Positions 9,076-16,943 of a DNA stretch of 35,892 bases are shown piece after piece; the stretch's first letter is position 1; each line of letters begins with the position of its first letter. Below the pieces are notes generated by a model. The model was not told the DNA's origin. It worked only from the letters and a program-made list of their open reading frames with translations, and did no database searches. This stretch comes from Blastococcus sp. TF02-8 (GTDB lineage Bacteria > Actinomycetota > Actinomycetes > Mycobacteriales > Geodermatophilaceae). The position numbers and the translations under genes were made by a program. The stretch is from contig NZ_QOHK01000016.1 of NCBI RefSeq assembly GCF_003319175.1, positions 1 through 35,892 on the forward strand, read 5' to 3'.

Positions 9076-9414
9076 GTGAACTCCGCACCCCCACATCCAC
9101 CAGGGTCCATCGTGGTCGGCTACACGGACGCCGGTCCCGTCCTGCAGCTGCATGGCGAGATCGATGTGGCTGTGGTCGCTGCATTCAACGCCTCCGCGCC
9201 TGACGACATCGCAGCACTGAGGAACGACACCCGCCTCTCGGTGAATGCGTCCGCTGTCACGTTCATGGACTCCAGCGGACTAGCTTTTTTGGTCCGCATG
9301 ACGCTGGCGAGCCGGGCCGATGGCGGACGCCCTGCGCTGCACCGTCCGAGCAAATCCGTACGGAAGATCCTGGATCTGACCGGACTCCATGGCTTGTTCG
9401 ACGTAAAACCGTGA
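9076..9414 (+). CDS. STAS anti-sigma factor antagonist, 112 aa
   Basis: This is a single STAS domain. Strand VLQLHGEIDVAVV, the helix of residues 40-50, strand LSVNASAVTFMD and the phosphorylation loop D-S-S-G-L are all present, followed by the helix VRKILDLTGLHGLF. In partner-switching systems the unphosphorylated form binds an RsbW-type kinase and frees the sigma factor; phosphorylation of the loop serine turns it off. GTG 9076 is preceded by GGAAG at about nine bases. The upstream RsbW-like gene at 8428-8901 is the likely kinase partner, and the SpoIIE phosphatases at 12,612 and 27,745 could reactivate it, though this is inference. Confidence 0.88.
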   Translation: MNSAPPHPPGSIVVGYTDAGPVLQLHGEIDVAVVAAFNASAPDDIAALRNDTRLSVNASAVTFMDSSGLAFLVRMTLASRADGGRPALHRPSKSVRKILDLTGLHGLFDVKP

Positions 9415-9724
9415 GGAAGCCGACCGTCTCGCGGGCACGCTCGGCCTCCTGACGGTCACCCCAGCCTTTCGAGCCACCGCTCCGCTCGCTCGAGCCCATT
9501 CGACGCAGCTTCGTGCGCGCGTATGGAACCGGATGCCCTGATCCAGCACGGAGCTCCACCAGCGTGCATCTCCTCAAGTGCGGCGACGCATGGGTGCGCA
9601 CTGTTGGCCTGAGCACTCGATGCCGAGCGGATGCTCTTGCTGAAGCAACCCAAGGCGCTCAAGTAACGATCGATCGGAGCCGATCTTCAGAGTTCAAGGA
9701 CAACGAGCGCGGGAGGTGGGCACA
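9415..9724. other. No gene identified
   Basis: About 310 bases after the STAS gene. No recognisable gene. A purine-rich GGGAGG sits at the right-hand end and appears to serve the short leader frame at 9725. Confidence 0.4.
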
Positions 9725-9772
9725 GTGGTCGCCGGACGCTGCGTCACACCTCGTCAGCAGGTCGCCACATGA
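9725..9772 (+). CDS. Possible 15-codon leader peptide coupled to the GGDEF gene
   Basis: A GTG at 9725 is preceded by GGGAGG at good spacing and opens a 15-codon frame (starting MVAGRCVTPRQQ) whose TGA overlaps the ATG of the GGDEF gene in the arrangement ATGA. The GGDEF gene itself has no good ribosome binding site, so translation through the leader and re-initiation would explain how it is expressed. It could also be coincidence. Confidence 0.3.
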   Translation: MVAGRCVTPRQQVAT

Positions 9773-10644
9773 TCGACCCACTGCGGAAACGAGTACGCCG
9801 TGACGCAGGAGCGGTAGCACTGGCGACGGTGATCCTTGCTTGCCTGAGCCTCGCTCTTGACCTGCCTGCGCACATCGCCACCTGGTCCGCAGCGCACTTT
9901 CCACTCGGTGACGACGTCATTCTGGTGATCGCCGGCGCGCACGCCTTTATGTTGATATTCGGTCTTCGACGCGCGAAGGACCTGAGAAGTCAGGCGGCAG
10001 AGCGGCAATCTGCGGTCGCGGAGCTGCGACATCGCGCAACCCACGATCCCCTGACTAACCTCTACAACCGGTCAGAAATCATTTCTCACCTCGAAGAGGC
10101 CCTGGCAGAAACCGACCCAGTCTGGCGAGGAGCTGTACTGCTCATCGACCTCGATGGATTCAAGGGGGTCAACGACAGCTTCGGCCACCACGCGGGCGAT
10201 CGGGTCCTGGCTGCGGTTGCCTTACGCATGTCGGGCGAGTTTCGCGCCGATGCCCGGGTCGGGCGGCTCGGCGGCGATGAGTTCGTCATCGTGCTCCCGG
10301 AATCGAGCCTTCCGTTGGTGGCGGACGTTGCACGCCGTCTCATCGAAGTCATTCGGCAGCCCTACGCGGTGGACGGCCATCGCGTGACCATCGGCGCCAG
10401 CGTTGGGGTCGCGCGCGTGACTGGATACGACGCGTCAGGGGCGCCGGACCAGGTCCCTCGTCCCGAGCAGCCAACGGCTCGCGCTGCGGCACTGCTGCGA
10501 CAAGCCGACGCTGCCATGTATCACGCGAAGCGCACACGCTCCGGGCTTCATGTTCACGATGCTGTGGACCCGGACGGATGGGGCTGGCCAGACGCCGAGG
10601 CTTCTGCACCCCAATACGGAACCGATTCGGCTGGCAAAACCTGA
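9769..10644 (+). CDS. Membrane-anchored GGDEF diguanylate cyclase
   Basis: Two hydrophobic segments near residues 14-33 and 48-66 form a short membrane anchor with little periplasmic sequence. A GGDEF domain follows (about 85-270), with DPLTNLYNRSE, LLIDLDGFKGVNDSFGHHAG and the intact active site RLGGDEFVIV, so it should make cyclic di-GMP at the membrane. The inhibitory site five residues before GGDEF reads R-A-D-A rather than RxxD, so feedback control by product may be lost. The final 45 residues are a variable tail. ATG 9769 overlaps the stop of a possible leader frame. It is the second cyclase in the window and the only one with a membrane anchor. Confidence 0.9.
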   Translation: MIDPLRKRVRRDAGAVALATVILACLSLALDLPAHIATWSAAHFPLGDDVILVIAGAHAFMLIFGLRRAKDLRSQAAERQSAVAELRHRATHDPLTNLYNRSEIISHLEEALAETDPVWRGAVLLIDLDGFKGVNDSFGHHAGDRVLAAVALRMSGEFRADARVGRLGGDEFVIVLPESSLPLVADVARRLIEVIRQPYAVDGHRVTIGASVGVARVTGYDASGAPDQVPRPEQPTARAAALLRQADAAMYHAKRTRSGLHVHDAVDPDGWGWPDAEASAPQYGTDSAGKT

Positions 10645-11094
10645 CATCTGCGGATGGGTTCAGACGCCCCGCACAAATGACCCGTTACCCCTGCGCGTCG
10701 ATCTCCGTGGTGACTGGCACCTGCGTTGAGGTGCACATGCTCTTTCTTCCAACCGGCGTATAGCGCTGACACGAGCACCGACGTCGCTTCGGCACGAATT
10801 GACCCGCCTGCGGCTCGACCGCCATTTCCTCTAATCTCTGACCACAACCGTCTGACGCCTCGGCGAACCGGACGGTCACGTCGATCAGTCTTCCGACGCC
10901 GTCTACCGCCGCACGGCGGCGGAAATCCGACGAAGACTGGTCCGTAGTGCCCGGGCCCCGGTCGCCTCGCCGGCGCGTTCCGATGGCGCTCGACGCGCTG
11001 GTGCGACAGCAGCGACTTATTGACTATGGAGCTGAGCTATGGCTTGCACCCCAAGTCGAGGAACCGCCCACCAACCGACGCACCCCATGACCAC
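10645..11094. other. No gene identified
   Basis: About 450 bases between the GGDEF gene and the convergent small-protein operon. No frame on either strand shows family-like content, and I saw no strong hairpin. Confidence 0.4.
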
Positions 11095-11403
11095 CTAGAC
11101 GATGTCGTGCACGTACCGGTCGGCCGCCCGCTCGAGTGCATTAGCGAGTTGGCGAGCCGATCGGCACTCGACCCATGCTGGGTGCTGCCAGACCAGCGGC
11201 TGTCCGCGTCCAGTCAACGCAAGGCGGCACTCGTCGGGCGAGCCGGCTAGCAGCCAAGCGTCCACGTCGGGAAGGTCAAACGTCAGCCCGGCCGCGGTCA
11301 GCGCCTCGGCCGCTGCGCGCAGCCCAGCCCGGAGCTCAGCGATGGCGGCCGGGTCGTTGCGTACACGGCGGACGGCCGAGGACCAAAGATCTGCAACTGA
11401 CAT
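11095..11403 (-). CDS. Uncharacterised 102-residue protein
   Basis: The sequence is mostly helical: MSVADLWSSAVRRVRNDP, then an alanine-rich helix (AIAELRAGLRAAAEAL), a short acidic segment (FDLPDVDAWLLAGSPDE) and a C-terminal helix (ARQLANALERAADRYVHD). I do not recognise the family. It begins five bases after the stop of the gene at 11409-11699 and has no ribosome binding site of its own, so translation is probably coupled. Third-position GC is high and the composition matches real genes. The function is unknown; the pair lies divergent to a frameshifted MarR gene. Confidence 0.6.
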   Translation of the reverse strand: MSVADLWSSAVRRVRNDPAAIAELRAGLRAAAEALTAAGLTFDLPDVDAWLLAGSPDECRLALTGRGQPLVWQHPAWVECRSARQLANALERAADRYVHDIV

Positions 11404-11408
11404 GGAGG

Positions 11409-11699
11409 TCAGGAGGTGTCGGTGGACGACGGCCGCGCGATACCGGACTTCTTGACGACCCTGCCGTCCGACCAGGTGTTCGCCTCTTGCCACACTGGCT
11501 TCTGCGGGCGGGGAACCCATGTGCGGAGCTCGGCCCAGACGCCCTCGTCGCCCCGCTGCACCTGCAGGGTGAACACCGCGGCCACACCGACGCGCCCGTG
11601 CGCCCAGTCTCGAGCCTCGCGAACAGCCTTCGCGTCGTCGTCGGTCTCGAACGAGACCAGCTCCTTGTCCTCGTCGTCGACGAGCCGGTACAACCCCAC
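11409..11699 (-). CDS. Uncharacterised small protein, member of a local paralogue pair
   Basis: A roughly 96-residue protein starting VGLYRLVDDEDKELVSFETD. It shares a pattern with the protein at 12291-12524: YRLV near the start, a DDDA segment followed by an AR-containing helix, a beta strand, then a tryptophan and R-x-WVP near the end. The family is unknown to me. I chose GTG 11699 because the paralogue starts at the same point; the frame extends 14 codons further to a TTG. It is followed five bases later by the gene at 11095-11403. A MarR gene starts about 150 bp away on the other strand, so it may have controlled this pair. Confidence 0.6.
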   Translation of the reverse strand: MGLYRLVDDEDKELVSFETDDDAKAVREARDWAHGRVGVAAVFTLQVQRGDEGVWAELRTWVPRPQKPVWQEANTWSDGRVVKKSGIARPSSTDTS

Positions 11700-11846
11700 G
11701 GACGCGCCCCAATCCCCCAACTTGCCTTCACGTTGCCACAACTCATCCGTGAAACGCGTGTCAGGTTACATGTCACTCCAGAGCCCTGACCGGGTAATTC
11801 GCGCCACGACAATGCGTTTTCGTCACGGGTGCTTATGGTGGGTGAG

Positions 11847-12294
11847 ATGACGGCACGGCGAGTTGGCGCACGGCCCCCACTCGCGCGACTGCTACTCCTG
11901 GCCAGCCGCTGGTTCGACGAGCAGTCGCGCGCCGAACTCGAACGTCGCGGCTGGCCGAAACTGTCCGCGGCGCAGACCGCCGTGTTTGCTCATCTCAGCG
12001 ACTTCCCCGTCCATCCCGCCGAGCTCGCGCGGCGACTGGGCAACACCAGGCAGGCCACTGCCGACCTCGTCCAGGGCCTCGTCCGGCTCGGGCTGCTGGA
12101 GATGCTCGATGACCCGACTCGCCGCGGCGGCCGGCTCGTCTGTGTGCCCCAGCGGGGACTGCAGCTCGGCCTGGGACGCCTACGCCATCCTGCTCGAGCT
12201 CGAGGAACAGCTGGCCGACGCCGATGTCGTCGACCAGCTGCACGGGCTGCTGACCAACCTCCCGGCGATCGGAACCGGCCGCAGCGCGCCCTAG
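11847..12294 (+). pseudogene. MarR-family regulator with one frameshift
   Basis: The first part reads as a winged-helix MarR protein: a helix LARLLLLASRWFDEQSR, then LSAAQTAVFAHL, the recognition helix region PAELARRLGNTRQATADLV, and a wing ending DDPTRRGGRLV. Near 12173-12175 (a GGG run) the frame must drop one base to continue into the expected dimerisation helix DAYAILLELEEQLADADVVD and the end LLTNLPAIGTGRSAP. Without the correction the protein runs into an arginine-rich chance frame. The frameshift may be a mutation or a sequencing error. The TAG stop overlaps the TAG of the convergent gene at 12291-12524 within a CTAG palindrome. The start could also be GTG 11829. Confidence 0.7.
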
Positions 12295-12524
12295 GTCCCG
12301 TAGCCGCGCAGCGGCAGGACCCCCCGCTCCGGCACCCAGGCACGCACCGTCGACCAACGACGGTCGATCTCCCGCTCCAGCAGGAACGTCGCGAAGCAGC
12401 CTTGAGGAGGCTCTGGGAGTCGGCAGGACGTCTCGCGGGCCTGCTGTTCGGCGGCGTCATCGTCGACGGCGTCGAAGACAACAGACTGCGTCCGCTCGAG
12501 CGCTACGAGGCGGTAGGTAGGCAC
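12291..12524 (-). CDS. Uncharacterised small protein, paralogue of 11409-11699
   Basis: The 77-residue protein starts VPTYRLVALERTQSVVFD and continues with a DDDAAEQQARE helix, a FLLERE strand and W-x-x-V-R-A-WVPERG. This is the same order of motifs as in the protein at 11409-11699, so the two are paralogues on either side of the frameshifted MarR gene. GTG 12524 was chosen to match that paralogue; its ribosome binding site is weak, and the frame stays open upstream in sequence without similar content. The function is unknown. Confidence 0.55.
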   Translation of the reverse strand: MPTYRLVALERTQSVVFDAVDDDAAEQQARETSCRLPEPPQGCFATFLLEREIDRRWSTVRAWVPERGVLPLRGYGT

Positions 12525-12611
12525 CCGACTCAGAGTAGTGAGCAACGTCGCATTCCGCAGGAACCAATCAGGTGGCCCGCCATGATGTGACACCCCGCTT
12601 ATCCGGATACG

Positions 12612-13877
12612 TTGCCCGACGTGATCGACGTCGACGCACTGCAGGCTCTGCTCGACGACATCCACCTGCTGGCACCCGACCAACTCTCAGCGGTGGTCTC
12701 GCGTCGTGCCGGCCAGCTCGGCGCCGCCGAGACCGTCATCTACCTGACCGATTACGAGCAGCTCCTTCTGCAACACATCCGCGGCGAAGGCGTGCCCGTG
12801 CGGCAGGAGCTCAGCGTCGACGGCACGGTCGGCGGCCGGGCGTTCCGCCGGGTCGAGGTGCAGTCCACCCGCATCAACCCGCGCGTGCGCCGACTGTGGA
12901 TCCCCCTGGTCGACGGGGTGCAACGCGTGGGCGTCGTCGAGATGCTGGTCGCGGACCTCACGCCGGAGCTGGAGGGCCGACTGCGGGCGTTCGCGAGCCT
13001 GGTCGCCGAGCTGCTCGTCGTCAACGGCCAGTACACCGACATCTTCGCCCAGCTCCGCCGCCGAAAGACCCTCAGCCTGGCCGCTGAGATCCAGTGGGAT
13101 CTGCTGCCGCCGCTGACCTTCGCCTCCGACCGCGTCGTGATCGCCGGCGCGCTGGAGCCGGCCTACGACATCGGCGGGGACACTTTCGACTACGCCGTCA
13201 ACGGCCCCAATGCAGACCTCATGGTGCTGGATGCGGTCGGACACGGCCTGCTCGCCGCTCTGCTGGCCTCGGCCGCGGTTGGCGCCTACCGCCACGCTCG
13301 CCGTAACGCATGGGACCTGCCCGACATCGCCGCAGCCATCAGCCGCGTCATCGCCAGCGAGTTCAGCGGCAGCCGGTTCGCCACCGCCGCGATCGCCCGC
13401 CTGCACCTGGACACCGGCCAGCTGCGATGGGTCAACGCAGGCCACCCCGCGCCGCTCATCGTGCGCAACGGCGCCCTGTTGGACCCCGGGCCGTGCAAGC
13501 CACACCCACCACTGGGGCTCCAGCTCCGAAAGCCCGACGTCTGCGTGACGCAGCTCTACCCCGGGGACCGCGTCGTCCTCTACACCGACGGCATCGTGGA
13601 GGCCCGTTCCCCGGATGGGGACTTCTTCGGCGAGGACAGGCTGGGCGACTTCATCGCCCGCGCAGCGGCCGATGGCGACCCGGCACCGGAGACTCTCCGC
13701 CGGCTCATGCGCCGCGTGCTGGACCACCAGGCCGACCACCTGCAGGACGACGCAGCATCGTGCTGCTGGAGTGGCGGACCGGCAACGAGCGGCAACTCGC
13801 CGACCTCGGGCCCACCACGGCCTAGTCCCCTATCGCTCCGGCGAGCCGGTGAGAGCGAACTGGAAGCGATCTCGTGA
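12612..13877 (+). CDS. GAF-SpoIIE serine phosphatase, C-terminus frameshifted
   Basis: The N-terminal part (about residues 15-140) is GAF-like, with AAETVIYLTDYEQLLL and IPLVDGVQRVGVVEML. Residues 150-385 are a SpoIIE/RsbU-type PPM phosphatase domain, which dephosphorylates STAS proteins with Mn/Mg. Its metal ligands are visible in YDIGGDTFDY, DAVGHGLLAALLAS, NAGHPAPLI, LYTDGIVEA and the last DDA. Just after that final aspartate pair, near 13753, one base appears to be missing: adding it would give an ending with IVLLEWRTGNERQLADLG and a stop at 13825, as in relatives. As sequenced, the tail is about 40 unrelated residues to 13877. All catalytic motifs precede the shift, so activity may survive. 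The start is TTG 12612 or GTG 12621. Confidence 0.82.
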   Translation: MPDVIDVDALQALLDDIHLLAPDQLSAVVSRRAGQLGAAETVIYLTDYEQLLLQHIRGEGVPVRQELSVDGTVGGRAFRRVEVQSTRINPRVRRLWIPLVDGVQRVGVVEMLVADLTPELEGRLRAFASLVAELLVVNGQYTDIFAQLRRRKTLSLAAEIQWDLLPPLTFASDRVVIAGALEPAYDIGGDTFDYAVNGPNADLMVLDAVGHGLLAALLASAAVGAYRHARRNAWDLPDIAAAISRVIASEFSGSRFATAAIARLHLDTGQLRWVNAGHPAPLIVRNGALLDPGPCKPHPPLGLQLRKPDVCVTQLYPGDRVVLYTDGIVEARSPDGDFFGEDRLGDFIARAAADGDPAPETLRRLMRRVLDHQADHLQDDAASCCWSGGPATSGNSPTSGPPRPSPLSLRRAGESELEAIS

Positions 13878-13978
13878 AACTCGCCGTGTCCAGCGTTCGT
13901 TGCCGATCACCGTCGAGAGCGCCGCCTGGCTACTCTCACTGGCGTCAACAGGGCGGCACGCCTGGCGTTCCTCTCGCG

Positions 13979-14450
13979 TCAGTTGAACGCTGGGGTCCAG
14001 TCCGACGGCTGTCCGCGCCAGTTGCCGTAGACGGGGGTCACCGAGTAGCGGACGGTTCCAAGGGTGACCAGTGATTCGTCGGTGCAGGTCTGGGTGGTTG
14101 CCATGGTGTCTGCGGGCACGTAGCGACTGCTGGTGGTCAGGCCGGCTCAGCTGCCGCCGGAGAGCAGGGCCTGACCCAGAAGGCTGGAGCTGCGGTTGAT
14201 GATGTACCCCGTGGCTGGCCGTCCGGACTGAAGCCAGGCGGTGGGCCAGGTGATCGTGTAGGCACGTCCGACCACACCGAGGCTCACGCCGTGAACGCTC
14301 ACGGGTACGGTGCCGGTCGGCATGGCCATAGCCCTCTGGGTGGCCGGCCCGACGCCGGTCGTGGCCCAGGCCGGCCTCCGCCGAGGGCGTGACGCCGAGC
14401 ACGAGCGCGGCGGAGGCGGCGAGCAACAGGCTCGCGAGACGGGCCAGCAC
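13979..14450 (-). pseudogene. Secreted fibronectin-III-like protein with SipW-type leader, frameshift and stop
   Basis: Starting at GTG 14450 there is a signal peptide (LARLASLLLAASAALVLGV). Near 14370-14376 one base must be removed to continue into AWATTGVGPATQRAM, the typical region after a SipW-type signal. A fibronectin type III-like domain follows, with YTITWPTAWLQSGRPATGYI. An in-frame TGA at 14147 then interrupts it, and the domain resumes after the stop (RYVPADTMATTQTC, LVTLGTVRYSVTPVYGNWRG) to a TGA at 13979. The frame with two lesions is plainly a former gene. It begins 28 bases after the stop of the gene at 14479-15015, so the two formed an operon of exported proteins. Confidence 0.72.
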
Positions 14451-14478
14451 GGGACAGTCCTCTCGGTCGGTGGTGCCG

Positions 14479-15015
14479 TCAGGCCGACGCCGCAGTAAGC
14501 GTCAGCGTCAGGCTGATCGAGGCGCCCTGGCAGCCGTCCTCGGCGGAGGGGATCATTTCGATCGCGCCTGGGATGTCCACGGCCGTGGCAGAGGAGTTGG
14601 CCGCGAGGCTAATGGGCGTGGTCAGCGTCATCGGACCGGAGGTGGAGGCGATGACGCTCCCGGCGGCGCAGCTCTTGCCGCTGGCCGGGGTGATCGTGAT
14701 CGCCCCGACGGTCGCCTGCGTGATCCGCACCGGATAGGCGTTGGGGTTGGTCACCGTGGTGTGCACGGCGCCGACGGTGCCGTTGCCGTACCCGCCGGCG
14801 GGCTTGGGGTACAGCGTGCCGACCGGGGTGCCGGGGCCGACGACCAGGCTGTCGGCGGTAGTGGCCTGCGCGGTGGCGGCACCGGTTCCACTGGTCGTCC
14901 AGGCTGCCCAGGCGACGCCGCTGCCGATGAGCAGCACGGTGGTGGAGAGGATGACGCCGGCGCGCTTGGGGGTGCGGTGAGCGGGCTTGACGTGAGTGTT
15001 GGTGCAGTCGCACAT
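14479..15015 (-). CDS. Exported protein with SipW-cognate-type signal peptide
   Basis: Residues about 12-45 form a charged start (KPAHRTPKRAG), a hydrophobic segment (VILSTTVLLIGSGVAWA) and AAWTTSGTG, the pattern of SipW-cognate signals described for TasA/camelysin-like and related actinobacterial proteins. The rest, about 130 residues, is beta-rich and threonine/alanine-rich, with single cysteines in SGKSCAAG and EDGCQG that could form a disulfide outside the cell. No signal peptidase gene is visible nearby. ATG 15015 is used; ATG 15027 is an alternative, with AAGGA just upstream of it. The upstream side is divergent to the OhrR-type gene. Confidence 0.75.
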   Translation of the reverse strand: MCDCTNTHVKPAHRTPKRAGVILSTTVLLIGSGVAWAAWTTSGTGAATAQATTADSLVVGPGTPVGTLYPKPAGGYGNGTVGAVHTTVTNPNAYPVRITQATVGAITITPASGKSCAAGSVIASTSGPMTLTTPISLAANSSATAVDIPGAIEMIPSAEDGCQGASISLTLTLTAASA

Positions 15016-15252
15016 GGCGGTTCCCATTCCTTGCCGACCACCATCCGTGCTGGTCGGAGTTTCGGAACCGGGGTGGTTCTCTCGTACACAAGACATCGGC
15101 ACACACGAGAGCTGCTTGAGAGATTTTCGGCGTGCACCGCTCACTCGTCCGAGGGAGCCGTCCCTCAAAGGCCGTTTGCCCCATGTGCACCGGGGGCAAC
15201 GTGACACGTTTGACTTCGCTCGCGCACTATCTTTGTGCCGTTGACTGCCCTC

Positions 15253-15663
15253 ATGGACACGGTTCCGCAGCCGAGCACGCTCCTCGACGACCAGATCTGC
15301 TTCGCGCTGTACTCAGCCCCGAGAGCAGTGACCGCCCGCTACCGCCCGATGCTCGACGAACTGGGCATCACCTACCCCCAGTGGTTGGCATTGATGGCGC
15401 TGTGGGAGACCGACGGCATGTCAGTCAACGGGCTCGGTGCCCGGCTAGGCCTGGACTCTGGCACGATGTCCCCGCTCATCAAGCGCCTCGAAGCGCTCGA
15501 CCTGATCACCAGGCACCGTTCCACTGACGACGAGCGGCTGGTCCTGGTGCGACTCACGGACGCCGGCCGCGCCCTCGAGGACCCCTCGTGCTCGCTCTCG
15601 CAGATGATGATCGACGAGCTGGGCATGACCGTCGCCGAGTTCGCCGAGCTCAAGTCCGTCTAA
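15253..15663 (+). CDS. OhrR-type MarR regulator with altered C-terminus
   Basis: The protein matches the organic-peroxide sensor OhrR: DDQICFALYSAPRAVTARY contains the reactive N-terminal cysteine, followed by LGITYPQWLALMALWE, LGARLGLDSGTMSPLIKRLE (the DNA-binding helix) and the wing TDDERLVLVRLTDAG. In the known mechanism, oxidation of the cysteine releases DNA and induces an ohr peroxidase gene; no ohr gene is seen here. ATG 15253 is used; GTG 15235 is an alternative and no Shine-Dalgarno is visible before either. The end (AEFAELKSV) falls in a 30-bp tandem duplication whose copies each contain TAA, and readable sequence continues beyond (ENIAQRTGR), so the C-terminus may be truncated. Confidence 0.8.
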   Translation: MDTVPQPSTLLDDQICFALYSAPRAVTARYRPMLDELGITYPQWLALMALWETDGMSVNGLGARLGLDSGTMSPLIKRLEALDLITRHRSTDDERLVLVRLTDAGRALEDPSCSLSQMMIDELGMTVAEFAELKSV

Positions 15664-15700
15664 GAGAACTTTGCCGAGCTCGAGTCCGTCTAAGAGAACA
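15641..15700 (+). repeat. 30-bp tandem duplication across the OhrR stop codon
   Basis: Two adjacent 30-base copies, containing GCCGAGCTC, then AGTCCGTCTAAGAGAAC, differ at three positions. The unit is ten codons long and each copy carries an in-frame TAA. Confidence 0.85.
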
Positions 15701-16163
15701 TCGCCCAGCGCACGGGCCGCCCGACGTCCACGAGCCGCACCTAGCTCTGGCGCCAGGTGGAGGCTTCGTCCCGTCCGCATGGTCGCCGAGCAAGCCGCTC
15801 GACGCTGACCCGGACCGCCGTCGTCGGCCTGTCCTGCAGCACCATCCGACCTGCTCCAGGACGACGGCATGAGGGCGCGGGAGGCGGACCCCGAGCCCCG
15901 CGACGATCAGCTGCCGGCGGAAGGCGCGCTGAGCATCAGCACCCGGCGCTCGATGTCGTGATGCACGAAGCCGATGTCGGCCAGGACCTGCTGCCTGCCC
16001 GCTCCGCCGTGGTCGAGCGTGAGGACCTCTTCTCAGAGCCCTTGGTCGAGCGCCGGCTGCAGTCTGCAGATGCCCGGCTCGACGGGCTCACCGGCGACCC
16101 AGCTGACCTGGCAATGGCTGGGCTGCCGGACCTTCACGCTGGTGTCGGTGGCACCGCGAGGCG
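15701..16163. other. No gene identified
   Basis: About 460 bases between the OhrR-type gene and the TetR gene. Plus-strand and minus-strand frames exist, for example a minus-strand peptide with LADIGFVHHDIERRVLML, but none has a start, ribosome binding site and family match. It could contain a gene remnant. Confidence 0.35.
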
Positions 16164-16943
16164 TCAGCGACTGCGTCGGCCGGAACGCTGAGACTGCAGC
16201 AACCGCTCGAGGCGGTCGAGAAGGTTCTCCAGAGACTCCTCGAACTCGGCTGCGGACTCATCCCGGGACAGGAGCGGTTCCACCCGCAGAAGGTGGGGGT
16301 ACTCGCTCAGATCCGTGGTCGACTCCTGCGCGGCAGCCTCCTTGTCCCGCGAGCTGATCGGAACGCCCAACTGGGACACCTCCAGCAGGAGGTGACCGAG
16401 AAGGAAGCTGGTGTAGGCCCGGTAGGCGGCCACCGCAGACTCGTCGGTGAACCCGTGCTCGGCGAGCGCGTCGAGGAAGGACTCCACCCAGCGCAGGCTG
16501 CGCAGCGGAGGGCGGACCCAGGGAGCCGCCGGTGGCCTCGTGGCGATCAGCGGAAAGACGGCGGGATGGGCCAGCGCGATGCGCCGCAAACCGTGCGCGA
16601 GGCGCTGCAGAAAGTCCTGCCAACCGTGCGTCGGCCGCAGGTGGACGTCCGGGTCTCCGTAGAGCTCGTCGATGACGATCTCCACCACCCCGTCGAGCAG
16701 TGCGTCCCGGCCCGAGACGTGGCGATACAGCGCCATGCCCTCCACGCCGAGATAGGCACCCAGACCGCGCATCGTCAGGGCGTCGAGGCCGTTCTCGTCG
16801 ATGAACGCGAGCGCCGCTCCCAGCACCCGCCTCCGATCCAACGAGGTTCGCCCAGCTCCTGGTGGTGCCGCCGGGATGGTCGCAGCCGCCCCGCCACGCG
16901 CCTCTGGGGTATCTGCATCCACGGGACCGTCTGATCCGCTCAC
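16164..16943 (-). CDS. TetR-family regulator with TetR_C_1-type ligand domain
   Basis: The protein is 259 residues. After a variable, proline/alanine-rich start, the helix-turn-helix begins near residue 33: DRRRVLGAALAFIDENGLDA, then LTMRGLGAYLGVEGMALYRHV. The following domain, with a long helical bundle containing WQDFLQRLAHGLRRIALAHP and FLLGHLLLEVSQLG, is typical of the tetracycline-repressor-like C-terminus that binds a small molecule. GTG 16943 has a strong GGAGG four bases before it; further in-frame codons upstream look non-coding. Its targets are unknown; the neighbour 331 bp away on the other strand is the PRC-barrel gene. Confidence 0.88.
   Translation of the reverse strand: MSGSDGPVDADTPEARGGAAATIPAAPPGAGRTSLDRRRVLGAALAFIDENGLDALTMRGLGAYLGVEGMALYRHVSGRDALLDGVVEIVIDELYGDPDVHLRPTHGWQDFLQRLAHGLRRIALAHPAVFPLIATRPPAAPWVRPPLRSLRWVESFLDALAEHGFTDESAVAAYRAYTSFLLGHLLLEVSQLGVPISSRDKEAAAQESTTDLSEYPHLLRVEPLLSRDESAAEFEESLENLLDRLERLLQSQRSGRRSR

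Noticed and set aside
12295..12590. Continuation of the MarR frame without frameshift correction
   Set aside because: Arginine/proline-rich chance frame that overlaps the minus-strand small gene; the other frame gives the expected MarR dimerisation helix.
12687..13739. Minus-strand 350-codon frame
   Set aside because: Antisense shadow of the GAF-SpoIIE gene.
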